Assembly: GCA_036897485.1 (NCBI GenBank)
Contig: JAYMTF010001670.1
Location: 1-21,958, forward strand
DNA length: 21,958 bases
Direction of reading: 5' to 3'
From: Pelargonium nanum
Lineage: Eukaryota > Streptophyta > Magnoliopsida > Geraniales > Geraniaceae
Numbering within the stretch: position 1 is the stretch's first letter; each line of letters begins with the position of its first letter. The notes beneath the pieces are model-generated. The model was not told the DNA's origin and searched no databases. It saw only the letters and a program-made list of their open reading frames with translations. Made by a program: the position numbers and the translations under genes. This document shows, one piece after another, positions 8,923 through 20,958 of this stretch.

Positions 8923-10500
8923 GAGAAGAGTGAATTTTTTTACAGGATTCATAAAGTAAGTTACAAAATTGTATACACAAAAATGATATAGTTTCAACAT
9001 AAATGTAAATTCATATTCTTTTATTCGGTGAAGGTCACTTGTTAGGTTCTTGAAACCAAAATATGAGTTAGAAGTTGGCAGTGGGGTCTAAAATATAGTT
9101 GATTTGAGGGTTGAACAAATTATATATGTCATTGCATGTGCCAATGCTATTGCTATATCGTATTCTTAGTTGTTGATTTTTGAAGCATTGATTGTATTTG
9201 TTATGGTTGAAACTCAACCACATCATATGCGTGTGTGTATGTGATATGATATATCCAGCTAGCATTGAATATGGAAAATCACATGAAAGTGATGAAACAT
9301 ACATACATGCGCAAAGTACTTGCTGTTTTGATACTGCTTGACATTTACCAAATCAAACATATCTCTGGGGGATTTGCACGACTTTTTGCGTCTGCATTGC
9401 ACGTTAGTTAGAGGACTCTTTCACTTAATAATTGTCAACTCTTTCTAAAATATTACTACTTCGTATTTTGATCAGATAACTTCAGGTTATGCTGAAACGA
9501 CTTATTACCAATTGATGCGCATTAGTAAGAGGACCGTTTATTGTTTGATAGAAGCATTGAAATTTAAATAATTTGATGAATGGTATCTATGGCAAAAGTT
9601 GATTTATTTTGAATGATTAAATATAATCAAGACTCTTTTATTCAATGAAATAGAATCCGTACTACGATATGTGAGGAAAATGCATCATAACTTGGTGTCT
9701 AGAATTTTCACATGTTCTCCAACTTCCCTTTAACAACTATCATAAATTACACCAAATAATTTGTCAAAACACAACCAATAAATTAATCATAATAATGGCG
9801 ATAGATTGCGATTTCACACCAATAGTTGTTTTTGTCTCCTTAACCTTTTCGTATCCTATTCCTCAAGGTGTGTTCTCCATCCTCGTATCTTCCTCAATCG
9901 AGTTTTCGTAGAATTCAATTATGTTCAAACAAAATTATACATGCACCATGAATAACTTGTTACTATATGTTTAAAAGCTAGTATCAATTATGTTTCTTTT
10001 TTTTTTATACAGAAAGGTGCCGAAATCCTATCTTGCAACGGCCTAAGGAACTATACAAGACATATATATACAATCTTCAACAAGGAATCAATAGTGTTGA
10101 GTGGGGATCAATCCTGAGACCTCATCCCACTCACACAGCTAGAATAACCAACTGCGTCACCCTTAGTGGTTTATCAATTATGTTTCTTAAAATTACAAAT
10201 TTCAGTAATATGTCGACCTCTAAACTATTGCTATATAACCACATGTGATACAAAACTAGGACCCGAAATTGTCATTTCCGTTAGAGTTTATATCAAAAGT
10301 TGAGGGACCAAATTTGGTCAATATTTGAAAATTCAGATACTGTTTTGAGTAAAAAAAATCAAGGACTAAATTAAGTTAAAAAATGAAAGTTTGAGATCAA
10401 ATTAAGTATTTTAACTAAATATAAAATTGATTTTTTGATTTAAAAAAAAAAATTGGGGGTGGATGGGGAATGGCTTCCCCGTCCTTTTGGAGAGCTAGGA
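8923..10500. other. AT-rich spacer between PTOX and COP1
   Basis: No gene is recognised here. The first few hundred bases should include the PTOX 3' untranslated region and polyadenylation signals, which cannot be placed exactly. The part around 10240-10440, with phrases such as GGGACCAAATTTGGTC and AAGGACTAAATTAAG, resembles low-complexity dispersed plant repeats. A weak similarity between about 9395-9415 and 9515-9535 (TTAG-T-AGAGGAC) may be chance. Confidence 0.5.
10101..10161 (-). repeat. tRNA-like / SINE-like fragment
   Basis: Read on the minus strand, GGTGACGCAGTTGGTTATT (10161-10143) resembles a polymerase III A box and the sequence at 10117-10101 resembles a weak B box, at roughly tRNA spacing. 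It cannot fold as a complete tRNA and no SINE tail was found. It is best seen as a degraded tRNA-derived repeat. Confidence 0.25.
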
Positions 10501-11073
10501 CAATTTTGCCCAATCTATGCCCTATTTTTGTTCTTGTCCGAATTAAAATGGTGAGTTTTTATTGATTTCTAGCGTGTGGCTCACATTCATCGAAGTTTCT
10601 ACTCCGCCTTTCGCAACCGTTGATGTGATTATCGTATTTATAGCAAACGCTAATCAACCCATCAATCTGCCGTTAATCTGCTCAACACAGGGACCCACCA
10701 ACTCTTGTGGTGGACCATCCCCAACATAAATGCCCCAAAGATATTAACACCAGACGAGCCAAAATTAGATTCACACACCAACCCGCCACCTCCACTCAAA
10801 ACGACGCCGTTCTCCTCCGAGAATCCAAAAAGCAAAAACGCCCGCCAACGTGGGCCGTTTTGGCCCTCACAAAATCATTCAATTTCTCATTTTCTTCTTC
10901 ACTCCAAACACTCTCTGATCATCACCACCACACAGTGCTCTGGTTTTGCTTCAAATTTTGTCACAATAAAGAATCGAACCACTTTTTTTTTGCTTGAAAA
11001 AATCTGCAAACGCTAGCCACAGATTCGTTTCCAGTTCTGGAACTGTGGCTCTGAGAGCTGAAGATTAGGAGCA
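10501..11073 (+). promoter_or_regulatory. COP1 promoter and 5' leader region
   Basis: This region turns GC-richer and CT-rich towards the COP1 start, as expected of a promoter and leader. Near 10845-10856 there is an ACGT core (CCAACGTGG) overlapping TGGGCC, a site-II-type element often seen in promoters of broadly expressed plant genes. CT-rich leader-like sequence follows (about 10880-10930). No convincing TATA box was found. A short upstream ATG near 10729 opens only a few codons; whether it is transcribed is unknown. Confidence 0.4.
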
Positions 11074-14000
11074 ATGGGAGATAGCTCAGTGGGGGCGCTC
11101 GTCCCCATTGTGAAGTCCGAGTCGTCTCCGGTGGAGGCCGCCACCACCTCCGCTCTGGTTGTGCTATTACCTCCTCCGATTTTGGATCCTCCGGAGTCGG
11201 CGGAAGAGGAGGCTGCTGTTGCCGCCGCCGCGGAGGCCGACGGCGAGGTGGACAAGGACTTGCTGTGTCCGATTTGCATGCAGATCATCAAGGACGCGTT
11301 CCTCACGGCGTGCGGGCACAGCTTCTGTTACATGTGCATTGTTACTCATCTGCGTAACAAGAGTGATTGTCCTTGCTGTGGCCATTACCTCACCACCAAC
11401 CATATCTTCCCTAATTTTTTGCTCAGTAAGGTAACATAGTCGCTGCTTCTTCAATTTTTTTCTCTTTAATGTAGATTTCCGTTGGATTGTATGTGCACAT
11501 CAGCCTAATACTTTGTTTGGTTGCTGAGGAAATGCAGGGAGTAGTAACTTGTTAGTGAAAGTGTTGAATATTAGTATGATGAGATGAACTTGATATTGCC
11601 ATTATCTCTGTTGACATATTGTATATGGTGTATTATTGGAAGGAGTCTGTTTTATTACATGGAGGAGATTAGCCTACTGATCATTTGAAACACAATCTTG
11701 TAAGGAAACACATACCTTAAGCTCTGAAAACAATTTGTTAGTCTATTAATTTGACCAACGGCTATCTCATATTTACACCTTCTTGAGCCTTATCCCTACT
11801 TATACTCTTATTCAATTGACAAGTCCAAGTCCCAAGTCGGATTAATTTTTACTTGATATGGTTTGCAACCTCTACCACATGTTTGCAGTTTAGAAATAGA
11901 TGAGGGAAAAGAGATATATTGACACATGTAAGGCTTTATTATTTGTTTTACCAGAACTATTTGCAGGTGACAAACAAAGTTATGATGAAGAGAGAGATTT
12001 GTTACATGCTGGGCTTTTTTACTTTTTATCACTTTCCTCTTAGTATGTTATTATCTTCAAATGCTTAACCTATAAATTATTTCACTCGCTAAAAAAAACC
12101 ATTACACTATGCAGCTATTAAAGAAAAGCACAGCTCAACAATCAGCAAAATCTTCATCTCCAGTTGAGAATCTCCGCCAGGCATTCCAACAGGTCAGTGA
12201 TTACATGGATTGGACAAAACATTTAGGAAAAATAACAAGTTTGCCTTGGCAATTAATGGACTAGGAAAAATCTACGGTCACTTGGATTTAAGATTAAAGT
12301 GTTGCCTCTGCAACTAACGGACTTTAAATATGATCATGCATAGCCATGATATCCTAGTCGTTAATATTGAAGAAAAAACCCAAAGCCAAGTGACTAGGAA
12401 CTATTTTGTAGTTGATATTTATATGTAATCCTGATACGGTGTTTGATTCATTCACTTAATTTCTTCTTTAAATTTAATAGAATGACTCTTTCTTGTGATC
12501 CTTAGACAGGGTTGCGAGGTGTCAGTTAAGGATCTAGAGGGCTTGTTATCTGTAATTGCAGACAAGAAGAGGAAGATGGAGCAAGAAGAAGCTGAGTCCA
12601 ATATGCAGGTTCTGCTTGATTTTTTACATTGCATAAGGAAGCAAAAGCTTGAACTGCTTCATGAGGTGACTAATGACTCTGTCGAAGTCATGCTACTCTA
12701 ATTTATTTTTGTTTTTAGTTTGATTAGAATTTCACTAACAAGTGCTAGATATGGGTGTGCTATAAAGAAGTTTAACTTGTACAACTGTTTATACTAGTAG
12801 TAAATATGTTATCTGAACATACCTCTTCAACTTGCCCATTATTTTCAGTGTTCGTGATTTCTATGGGTTATGCTACTCAGAGTTGTGTTCTGGCTTCAAG
12901 TTTATAATGTTTCCTGGTTAATGGCTTCGACCATGTTATTACGCATTTGCTGTTCATGATGCCACCATTAAGAGGGAGACCTTTGTTTACATTTCAGTGT
13001 AGTTAATTTGTTCATTTATTTTGTTCTTTTGCAGATTCAAACTGATCTACAATATATCAAGGAGGACATAAATGCTGTAGAGAGACAGAGATTAGAGCTA
13101 TGCAAAGCAAAGGAAAGATGCTCCATGAAACTCATGCGGCTTAATCATGATCGTGCCGCTGCAAATCTATGGCCTTCATTGACTGAGAGACCTAGCAATG
13201 CTATTATATCTTGTGCCAGTAACTTGCAAGGTCTATTGGGTCCAACTAATTCACAGAACAAGAATTTTGATGTAAAGGCTCAGATTAGCTCTCAGGGATA
13301 TCAAAGAAAGGAGGCTAACAGCCTGACAGAGTCAGAATATGCTACTCAGTCCGGACTAACTATATCAAGGAAAAAGAGGGTCCATACACAGGTTAGTCCA
13401 GAGAGTAGAACCATACTATTACAGCTTCCTATGATTAGAAGATGGTCTTTTCATCATTTGCATGGAAAGTAGTCTTAGTATTGACATCCTTAATTTGTCT
13501 CTTGGATGTTGGTATTTGTTTGGCTAGGCAGTCTTATCATTTAACCTCTCAAAAGATTTTTAACAAAGTTGAAGACCTGTGGTATAGCTTCTAGGCCATG
13601 ATTCTTCCCACTGTATCGGTGACATGGAAGGCTGATAAGTAGGCTGGTACATTGAATTTTCATTCTAGTTTATGTGTAAAATTAAGTTTGAAACATCTCT
13701 TGCTTCAGTTCAATGATCTGCAAGAGTGTTACTTGCAAAAGCGGCGTCATTGGGCTAGACAGGCAGTTAAGCAGGAGGAAAGGAACGCAAATAGAGAAGG
13801 TTATCATCCAGGTCTTGAGGATTTTCAGTCTGTGCTAACAACTTTTACACGATTTAGGTGTTGATTTCTTCTTAAACTTTTTTACTATTTTAGTGTTATT
13901 GTGTCTGTTTTATAAATTCACTACAGACTCTGTTTCAATTACTTATATTATCTGTTTGTTTTTTTGAACTAGTCGACTGAGGGTGATTGCTGAACTTAGG

Positions 14001-17000
14001 AATGGGGATATTTTCCACTCAGCCAATATAGTCTCAAGGTAAGTTGCTATGTGCTATATGCTGTAGAGTTTTGTTCAAAGTCAGCTTTCTTGACTAGAAA
14101 ATTTTCTGTAAGAAAACAAAGCTAATATTAATTACTGCTTAAGTTTGCCAGTGGGTCCTTAGTAATCATTCCTAAAAGACCAAGAAAGCATATCCCTTCT
14201 AGGGATTGAGAAAACTTAAGACAAGCAGCAAATTTTATTAGAAAGAATAGAACTCTTAACAAAGCTTGTGGGCCATTCAGCAAGTAAATCTTAATAAGTT
14301 ATTTAGGATCTTCTACACTCTGCCAATGTAGTGTCTAAGCAAGTTGGAATGTGCTGTTTGCTATGTATTTCTATTCATAGTCAGCTCAGTGCATTAGAAA
14401 ACTTTCTGCAAAAAAATGATAACAAAGATATGTTCCGCGAGTCTTGTGCCATAAGTTTCTTAGGAGTCGGTCCTAGATAGAAGAAAAGGCTATCATTCTA
14501 GAGTTTAGGAAATGCATAATTAGTAGCAACTCTCTGAAAATTGAAATAGAAAAGTTAAAATGAAGAACAAAGCTTGTATTGGCTATCCGGGAATCCAATT
14601 TTAACAAAACTCTATTTTGACCCTTGAAAATTGATCAATTACATATTATTGGCTGAATGTAGTAGATTAAGACCTAGAAAACTTACTAAAACTAATTATA
14701 TAAAGAGTTCTTGAAGTTAAAAATTTGACCCCATAATTTTTGCATTTGTGCTTGTGGAGCAAGCATTAATCTCATCCATGTAGACTTCAGATTCCTGTAG
14801 TTCTGTAGTGCTTATAATTATTTACAATTAATGTAGTTCCTGCTGCTACATTTCAACATTTTTATACTTGTTGTAGCTATTAAACCTGATTATTTTTCTT
14901 AATCCACTTTCCCCCTATTACAGTATAGAATTTGACCGTGACGATGAATTGTTTGCTACTGCTGGAGTTTCAAGGCGCATAAAAGTTTTCGAGTTTTCCT
15001 CGGTAAGCATTGGACGGGTTATTGGGGTTTAAGTGGTGTTTGTTATTGCCAACTTTATCTTTTATTTCTGTTGGCTAAGAATCATAACGGTGGAAATGTT
15101 TCTGGTTAACTTAGGAGACATTATCCTCTTCATCCATGGTCGCCTTAATGCATTAACATGTTTCTATAATGAAATTGAGTGCTTTTGTGGGGACCTTTAT
15201 ATAAGTTTCTGATAATACTACATGGTATCCTCACTAAATTCCTACATCTAATCAATAGTCTCTAAAGATCTGAAGTGTTGAAGCTGACAAACTTTTCATT
15301 CAGATTGTCCGTTTCAGCAGATAATTATCCTGCATCAAAGTTTGTGGCAATATATTATATTTATGAATAAATGTCTTAAACTGTTTAGTGAACAGTTTCT
15401 GTGCCATTTCCTTATAGGTGGCAAATGAACCAGCAGATGTGCACTGTCCTGTTGTGGAAATGTCCACGCGGTCTAAATTAAGTTGCTTGAGTTGGAACAA
15501 GTACACGAAAAATTATATTGCCAGTAGTGATTACGAGGGAATAGTGACTGTCTGGGATATTGCTACTCGACAGGTAAAATAGTATTTCTTCCTTTCTTTT
15601 AGCCCCAATATATATCGAGTGCTTATGATCACTAGATGCAACTGTGCTGTCATTGCTTGTTGCTGTCACAACTGTTTCTGGTTTGCCAAAGTGTATTGAC
15701 TGGAATCTTTTCCTTTCAGAGTGTGATGGAGTATGAGGAACATGAAAAACGAGCTTGGAGTGTTGATTTTTCTCGCACTGAACCATCCATGCTTGTGTCG
15801 GGCAGTGACGACTGTAAGGTATGAGTAAGATGAATTCTTGGTATGACTATAAAGTGAATGTAGTATATATTGTGTCTGTATTGAATTAAAGAAATAGTAT
15901 TGAAAATCTATGACCAATATGGTTCAGTGAGATCAAAAATTTGAGTAAATAGTAAATATAGAAGTCATGTGGGACTGTAGACAAGGAGCTGTTACTTTAC
16001 ATAGTGCTAAACCTAGCAAATAAGATGAATACTTCCCCATATTCTGTTTAATTGCTATCGCAAGGAACAAGTGTTTAAACCTATCCATAATATAAGACAG
16101 TAGATGGTCTAAAATTAAGCAAGTTCCTTAAATTTGGAATTATAGCTATTTAATATTTATGGTTTTGTTGCAATATGTAACCTTCACTTGTATCTGAGAT
16201 TTCATCATGAGATTGACGGGAAGGTGCCCATAATTTCATGGGGATAACATTGGTATATATGCCATTAACATATCATAAAGTTCTTTTAAGAAATGGTTTA
16301 TTACAAATTGTTTACCATTGCGCTCAACTTCTGCATCTCGTTATCATTTTAAAATCTATTGGCTGCCGCAATTAGTTTCTTTAGATAATCTATTACACAT
16401 GATTTCATGGTGCATTTCCTTTCCGGAAATTCTTAAATTTAAAATTGTGTACTTTATTTGTTACACTTTCACATTATATGTGACCTCAGTTTCTATCATT
16501 CATATGTTTGACAGGTCAAAATCTGGTGCACAAAGCAAGAAGATAGTGCTATCAACATTGACATGAAAGCTAATATTTGTTCTGTTAAGTATAATCCTGG
16601 ATCTAGCATTTATGTTGCGGTAAGTCTACTTAATCCTATCAGTTGATTCATTTTCCCGAACACATTTCAAATTAATTAGTATTGGAAAATTTCACCGCCC
16701 TTTTATCTTTGATTTTATCACAGATACAAAAAAAAAAAAAAAAGAAAAGAAAGAAAAGAAAAAAGTTTTACAGTTCTCCACAACTCACTTCATTTGAAGT
16801 TATATACTGAGCATGGAATTAGGCAATGATATCATAAAATTTGCAGGTGGGCTCTGCAGATCATCACATTCACTATTATGACTTGAGAAATATTAGCCAA
16901 CCACTCCACGTGTTTAGTGGGCACAGGAAAGCCGTTTCATATGTGAAATTTTTGTCTAACCATGAACTTGCCTCTGCATCCACTGACAGCACATTGCGGT

Positions 17001-17598
17001 TGTGGGATGTAAATGAAAATTTGCCAGTAAGTATATTCGATGCTGAATAATTTAATTTGGATTGTTTAGCTTTAGAAATTATAGAACCTCCCAAGATTGT
17101 AATCAAATTAGGGAATGTAGAAAGGGAGTAACCAAACCACGCTCACTCAGAGATTAAATTGTAAACTATTTTATTGTTCATTTCTTGTCCATAATACCCT
17201 ATCTAAATTTCTGATACTTAATGGTTTGTGATATCTGTAGCTCCGCACATTTAGGGGCCACATGAACGAGAAGAACTTTGTGGGTCTCACAGTAAACAGT
17301 GAATACGTTGCTTGTGGCAGCGAAACAAATGAAGTTTTTGTTTATCACAAGGTTAGCAGACATCTTAGTAAACCACTACATTCTCGTCCAGTATTGAACT
17401 GAATTAACTTTGATGATTACTTTGCAGGCCATATCTAGACCTGCTGCTTCCCATAGATTTGGTTCTTCTGATATGGATGAAACCGATGATGACGCGGGAT
17501 CATACTTCATCAGCGCAGTTTGTTGGAAGAACGATAGTTCAACAATGCTGACTGCAAATAGCCGAGGGACCATTAAAGTGCTTGTACTAGCAGCTTGA
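11074..17598 (+). CDS. COP1: E3 ubiquitin ligase COP1, 13 exons
   Basis: COP1 is the nuclear E3 ligase that works with SPA proteins to ubiquitinate HY5 and other light-response factors in darkness. Exons: 11074-11430, 12115-12192, 12510-12665, 13035-13391, 13709-13857, 13973-14038, 14924-15002, 15418-15573, 15720-15818, 16515-16619, 16847-17026, 17241-17351, 17428-17598. All have GT-AG borders and compatible phases. They give 687 residues, against 675 in Arabidopsis. An Ala/Glu/Pro-rich N-terminus (about 20-58) precedes a C3HC4 RING (C65, C68, C80, H82, C85, C88, C99, C102). A coiled coil lies at about 146-230 and a basic [20 protein letters not shown] segment follows (localisation signals in the family). 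Seven WD40 repeats run from about 366 to the end. No stops or frameshifts are seen. Its 3' neighbour, also a RING gene, is convergent. Confidence 0.97.
14305..14600 (+). repeat. Decayed duplicate of COP1 exon 6 and its 3' flank
   Basis: Within intron 6 (14039-14923), a segment from about 14305 resembles about 14000-14290. CTCTGCCAATGTAGT (near 14320) mirrors the exon 6 end CTCAGCCAATATAGT. GCAAGTTGGAATGTGCTGT mirrors the intron start GTAAGTTGCTATGTGCTAT, and AACAAAGCTTGT occurs in both copies about 260 bp further on. The donor GT of the original (AAGGTAAGT) has become AAGCAAGT in the duplicate, so the copy cannot splice in the same way. This is an old internal tandem duplication of about 300 bp. 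Confidence 0.7.
16727..16764 (+). repeat. A-rich purine tract in COP1 intron 10
   Basis: A run of adenines is followed by GAAAAGAAAGAAAAG-type repeats just upstream of exon 11. It is a polypurine simple repeat on the coding strand. It is unlikely to form the polypyrimidine tract of the acceptor, which lies closer to 16846. Confidence 0.8.
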
Positions 17599-18313
17599 AA
17601 GGTAAACTTAAAACAGCAGTTAAGCTTATACTCTAAACTTTTATGCCTTCTACTATATATGTTATTGGTCACTCATTTGTATATATCATTAGGCATGAAT
17701 GGGGATGGGTGTATTAAGAGAACATGATTGTTCATTCCTGAAAGTTCATAGTAGTATTGATAATGTTTCAATATGTCCGAATCAGTACACTTGATAGTTA
17801 ATATGATAATTGGTTTCCATCATCAGGTTACTTTTTATTTATTCATAATATCAACTCATACCCCATCTATCATAGCCTAATATAAGGAAACCTTTTCCTG
17901 TGGTGACTGGAACTCGGGTTTGAGCCTACTTACTGACAGTGTGAGGTAGGGTAGAATTTTGATTTATGGTTTAAAAGGGTGAGCTATCCCGGTTTGGCAT
18001 TGCCCAATAAGGCCTAACTAATTTTTCATCTCTACTATGTTTAAAAAAATGGAAAATTATTGAGGATGATGAGTAATTGATTAATCACCTAACAACACTC
18101 AATAGCTGAGTTAAAACTCTGAGTTTAGAGAGAAGAAAGAAATATAAAAATGAAAAAACAATCACAATATTGACCGTCGGATGCAGAAAATGGGTTTTTC
18201 CATCACGAATCTTGAGGGACCTACGATTCACCATTCCCATGAACGAAACAGCTCCAACAATTCATTCAGTACCGTCGTTGGCTGCGATGGCCGATGAACG
18301 TTGACTCTGACAC
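17599..18313. other. Convergent spacer between COP1 and RING gene
   Basis: Two stop codons face each other across about 715 bp, so this holds the 3' untranslated regions and terminators of both genes. A GGTAAAC just after the COP1 stop could be a donor for a 3'-UTR intron, but no clear acceptor was fixed. The part at about 17900-18010 (CTCGGGTTTGAGCC and CCCAATAAGGCCTAAC) looks repeat-derived. No other gene is seen. Confidence 0.5.
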
Positions 18314-18991
18314 TCAGAAAATGTCGAGAATCTCGAGGATCTGACGGTTGCAAATGGGACAAGACCCTCGATTCAGCCACAGCTCCCTCGAACACACCCT
18401 GCAAAATGTATGCCCACATGGGATAAACGCCGCCCCTTTCTTCCTCCCCATGCACACGCAACACACCATATCACTCCCCTCCTCCGCCCCTTCTCCGCCG
18501 CCGTCCGTCGTCTCCGCCAGCAGCCGCAGCAGCGACATTCTCAGCGGCGTCCCCGGCACCGACGTCACTCCCACACTTCTCTCCTCCTCCGCTTCGTGCG
18601 ACCCCCGCAAGTGCCGCTCCGCCGCCAGAGCCGCGGCCAGGTTCATCCCCGAGCTCGCCGGAGACAGAGCCACGCAGTCCGGATCCGACGGTCTCTCCGG
18701 CGGAGACTCGCCCAAATCTATAATCCGATGGTCTTGGTTTTGCTCTTGTTGTGGTGGTGGTTGTTGTGGCAGTTCCTGGTCTTCGTCGTCGATGGTGGTT
18801 GGCCGGAAACCGCCCCAGGTGGCGCCGCAGCAACCCATCCCCTTGAATCCGAGGCGTTCCTGGAGGGTTTTCCTCCTCCTGATCGGCGTATCGAGTCCGT
18901 CCATTTGAACGGTCAGGAAATAAGCCAAAACCGTTGCGGGCTCGCTCTCTTCCACTTGCGGTTCCTGCAATATGAGACGCAGTTGAGCCAT
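18314..18991 (-). CDS. RING-HC zinc finger protein, probable E3 ligase
   Basis: This intronless frame of 225 codons starts at the ATG at 18989-18991 (MAQLRLILQEPQVEE); the frame stays open further upstream without an ATG. The N-terminal part carries a basic block followed by a Gly/Cys patch (TPIRRRKTLQERLGFKGMGC) that I recall from a conserved plant RING family. The middle is acidic, Pro/Gln-rich and probably disordered. The C-terminal C3HC4 RING-HC has C177, C180, C192, H194, C197, C200, C211 and C214 and ends ten residues later in QILEILDIF. Such proteins are normally ubiquitin ligases; substrate and location are unknown. The coding part is GC-rich against AT-rich flanks, so the other strand also has long empty frames. 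Confidence 0.85.
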   Translation of the reverse strand: MAQLRLILQEPQVEESEPATVLAYFLTVQMDGLDTPIRRRKTLQERLGFKGMGCCGATWGGFRPTTIDDEDQELPQQPPPQQEQNQDHRIIDLGESPPERPSDPDCVALSPASSGMNLAAALAAERHLRGSHEAEEERSVGVTSVPGTPLRMSLLRLLAETTDGGGEGAEEGSDMVCCVCMGRKKGAAFIPCGHTFCRVCSRELWLNRGSCPICNRQILEILDIF

Positions 18992-19400
18992 TTTCACACA
19001 AACATCCGCAACGCACAAACACAAAAAGAACAAGTCTATATAAATTTTACAGCGACCACCAAAGAAGGAAATTTAAGACATACAAATTAGGAGTTGGTTG
19101 TCCATGAAAGACCCGTGAATTAGCTACCTACACCTCTGTAGTCTGTAGCAGTGACAGTGACCACCACCTCTTCCTCTATTGATTGAGAAATGGAGGCGAA
19201 GATATAGCAGAGAATGAAACCAGAATGGTGTTAATTGACAAAGATGGAAGAAGATAAAGAGATGAAGAGGAGGGAGTGAAAATCAAAATCAAATAGGATT
19301 GGGGGGTTTCTTGTGCTTTTACAGAAGAAAAAAGTATAATATATTTTTTCTTTTTTGGGTTCTTGTTTCTTGGAGTTGGGAGTAACAGAAAGCAGGAGCT
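18992..19400 (-). promoter_or_regulatory. Upstream region of the RING gene
   Basis: On the minus strand this interval is CT-rich around 19220-19300 (GA-rich as written on plus), typical of a plant 5' leader or core promoter. A TATATAAATT motif occurs at about 19036-19046 as written on the plus strand. It lies only about 45 bp before the ATG, so it is probably not the core promoter unless the leader is very short. No further regulatory element can be supported. Confidence 0.3.
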
Positions 19401-19712
19401 AATAAGCTAAGCGACCACTGGTTTGTTAATCTTGTTTAGCTAATAATTAGCGTCAGCATTTAGTTAAATTAGCTTTTATTTTAGTACTAAGCATTTGATT
19501 TAGCCATTTAGGGGTTTTAAGAATGGGGTTAATTAGGGATTAAGGGATGTGTTTAGAGGGTAGTAGAGAGTGAGTTTGTGTGGTTTGGGCGGCCGAAGCG
19601 AAGAGGTCAAAAGCCAATGAAGCCGGCGCACTTACCGAGGTGATGCCAAGTGGCATCTCTCTTTGCATCTAATGGAAGTGCCAATGGCTTGCTCTCTTGT
19701 ATTTTACTACTA

Positions 19713-19766
19713 ATATTGATACTACTATGCTTCAAAAATATATATATATATATATATTGATACTAC
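19713..19766. repeat. TA microsatellite between 13-bp direct repeats
   Basis: A (TA)n tract at about 19739-19757 is bracketed by two copies of ATATTGATACTAC (19713-19725 and 19754-19766). The arrangement suggests slippage or a small duplication around the microsatellite. Confidence 0.75.
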
Positions 19767-20176
19767 AATTAATTAATTCAAAATGATCTTTAATGTATTT
19801 TGATTGGTTTGTATATCATATAATTGTTGACATAATTGATTATTAGATATATCTACGCAAAAAAAAATAAAAATCGGCAACAAATAATCATCAATTATAT
19901 GTTAAAGTAAGTGTCAAGACGCTACAGTATATGAATTTTTTATTGCTCTTGTATGTTATCCAATACTTCACTTCTTGTTTGAACAACTATAATGTTAAAA
20001 TATTTTTTAATAAACTATTAGTTATGAAATGGTATTTGACTGAGGTAATGTTTCATTCAATAATAACTGACAAAAGTTTACAATTAAAATATTGACTGTT
20101 GAAGTTAAGTTAGCTAGCTAGCTAGTTGTCAAATTAGGTTAACCAAAATGCATTCATTTTTAACCTTACGAACTTA

Positions 20177-20177
<1 letters not shown>

Positions 20178-20211
<34 letters not shown>
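20178..20211 (+). repeat. 34-base homopolymer A run
   Basis: Thirty-four consecutive adenines follow CGAACTTAC. Such a run may be the tail of an old retroposed sequence, but nothing recognisable precedes it and no target duplication longer than a few bases is seen. Its length is likely to vary between reads. Confidence 0.9.
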
Positions 20212-20213
<2 letters not shown>

Positions 20214-20720
20214 TCAAATTCTTAATAGGTTAATCCTACATAGGTTCTGATACAAACATGCGTGCATGGTCGCAATGCCATATGCCCTATCACATCAGAA
20301 GATGTGTCCATGTCGACCACGTACTGATGATGGTTTCAACTAACTTGCAGACAAGGAATGAGAAGTTGATAAAATAAAATAAAAAGTTTATAAGATAACA
20401 TCGAAGATTTTTACGGGAAGAAAAAGGAAGAGGAAGAATCATGCTTACCCTAAAGACTGCAAATTGTACTGATCGATTTTATTTGTGTGTTATACATAAG
20501 TAGAATAGATATGTTGGAATTAGTATTGTTTGATGTCACTCCTTCCCCTAGTTGCTGCACTTCTCTTTTCCCTCCTAAACTCATCTATTGCTTATCGATT
20601 CTTTAACTCTTTGTCTTGTTGGAAGTCTACTTTTTCTTCTTCTTCTTTTTTTTAATCGGCTATAAAGGTGCATAACTTAGCTCCACTAGTATCAATCTCC
20701 TAGATAATTTCATAACACCG

Positions 20721-20764
20721 TTCATTGCGTACAATTGTGGCTTTCATTGCGTACAATTGTTGCT
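20721..20764. repeat. 22-bp tandem duplication
   Basis: Two adjacent 22-bp units beginning TTCATTGCGTACAATTGT occur at 20721-20742 and 20743-20764. They differ at one base (GGCT against TGCT). No function is seen. Confidence 0.9.
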
Positions 20765-20958
20765 TGTGACCGACAAGTCTCACTCTCTTGATAAATTTTC
20801 CCAACTTCGAAAATCCATTAACCATGTAACAATATATGCAACCAAACAGTTTAAGAAAAATAGATGGGTGGAGTATTCAATATTTTAAAAGGAGGCGAAA
20901 CTCTGCATAATTTGAGGCGGATTTTTCCGATCCAATCCAGTCAATCACCTTACAGGTA

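Noticed and set aside
8701..9000. Minus-strand frames over PTOX exon 9
   Set aside because: They are antisense to the conserved C-terminal PTOX sequence and lack similarity of their own.
10705..11016. Small protein upstream of COP1
   Set aside because: The frames lie in leader-like sequence, have no ATG in a good context and show no recognisable domain.
11013..11454. Minus-strand and alternate-frame ORFs over COP1 exon 1
   Set aside because: The plus-strand frame encodes the COP1 RING and splices correctly to exon 2. The others are composition shadows.
16318..16566. 82-codon ORF reading into COP1 exon 10
   Set aside because: It is mostly intron 9 sequence, and its last part reads exon 10 out of the COP1 frame.
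18348..19090. Two long plus-strand reading frames opposite the RING gene
   Set aside because: They are rich in Arg/Ser/Pro and lie antisense to a frame with a perfect C3HC4 RING. GC-rich codons make such shadow frames common.
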